NCBI GenBank assembly: GCA_050258555.1
Contig: JBLMZA010000117.1
Span: 1 to 5,457, forward strand
DNA: 5,457 nt
Direction of reading: 5' to 3'
DNA from: CAISDA01 sp050258555
GTDB lineage: Bacteria; Bacteroidota; Ignavibacteria; UBA10030; UBA8401
A model generated the notes under the pieces. The model made no database searches. It was not told the origin of the DNA and was given only the letters and a program-made list of their open reading frames with translations. Both the position numbers and the translations under genes were made by a program. Below are positions 5,386 to 5,457 of the stretch, piece after piece (position 1 is the stretch's first letter; every line of letters starts with the position of its first letter).

Positions 5386-5457
5386 GAGACCTTGTTATGG
5401 AGTTGGATTTTTCCCGCCCACACCATACGACCATTCTTGTAATACAAGCGTTGCGGA

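Larger units (their letters stand above)
5078..5457. other. Region upstream of the lipoprotein gene: tRNA remnant and presumed element end
   Basis: No convincing gene lies in these 380 bases. The part up to 5203 is the upstream flank of the lipoprotein gene, with its Shine-Dalgarno (minus TGAGGA, 5081-5086) and a lone TTGACA (minus, 5154-5159) that has no acceptable -10 at 16-18 bp. Positions 5204-5250 are a tRNA 3' half. Beyond that the DNA turns AT-rich (28 G/C in 5251-5350) and contains a hairpin (5309-5325) and a tandem direct repeat (5364-5385). All three minus-strand frames are open for a short way in from the right edge, so the end of a gene from outside cannot be excluded. Confidence 0.6.

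Noticed and set aside
5204..5457. An intact tRNA interrupted by a group I intron in the anticodon loop
   Set aside because: Group I introns split the anticodon loop itself. Here the whole loop belongs to the 3' part, the 5' anticodon-stem side is replaced, and no GGGCCCT acceptor strand or D arm appears in the remaining 200 bp. An intron longer than the window cannot be fully excluded.
1..5457. CRISPR array, toxin-antitoxin pair, restriction system or other complete defence locus
   Set aside because: I found no regularly spaced short repeats with unique spacers and no nuclease, methylase, toxin or recombinase motif in any credible frame. The only periodic DNA is the coding repeat of the secreted protein.

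Overview
The window is about 5.5 kb of moderately GC-rich DNA, probably from an uncultured member of the Bacteroidota/Chlorobiota/Ignavibacteriota side of the FCB group. I infer this from protein style: a secreted repeat protein opening with QWVQTNGP and built of repeated NLFAGT...DNGATW units, a lipoprotein with THSTGPDTS just after its lipid-attachment cysteine, and a small HEAT-repeat protein of a kind I associate with Bacteroidetes. The lineage call rests on recognition, not on a search.

Layout, left to right. Positions 1-1736 (minus) hold the N-terminal 578 codons of a secreted protein with thirteen complete ~41-residue repeats; the gene runs off the left edge. Positions 1737-2100 are intergenic, with a candidate promoter for that gene. 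Positions 2101-2646 (minus) encode a HEAT-repeat protein. Positions 2647-2990 are a divergent intergenic region with a minus-strand terminator-like hairpin that no visible gene explains. Positions 2991-3242 (plus) encode an 83-residue, very acidic protein with a strong Shine-Dalgarno sequence and its own intrinsic terminator. The T-tract of that terminator overlaps the stop codon of the convergent gene at 3326-3784 (minus), a two-helix membrane protein with a likely PH-like cytoplasmic domain. Positions 3938-5077 (minus) encode a beta-propeller-like lipoprotein.

The right end is the most interesting part. Positions 5204-5250 (minus) are the 3' half of a CAU-anticodon tRNA (elongator Met or Ile2), with intact T arm, variable loop, anticodon loop and 3' acceptor strand. 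It has no 5' half. Base composition becomes AT-rich (28 G/C in the 100 bases 5251-5350) right where tRNA similarity stops, and a tandem 11-bp direct repeat follows at 5364-5385. This is what the distal end of an integrative element inserted at a tRNA anticodon loop looks like. The element would extend rightward out of the window, and the genes to the left would be resident chromosome.

No common pathway links the genes. Two encode exported propeller/repeat proteins, one a membrane protein and one a HEAT scaffold. I see no complete defence, secretion or biosynthetic system here.
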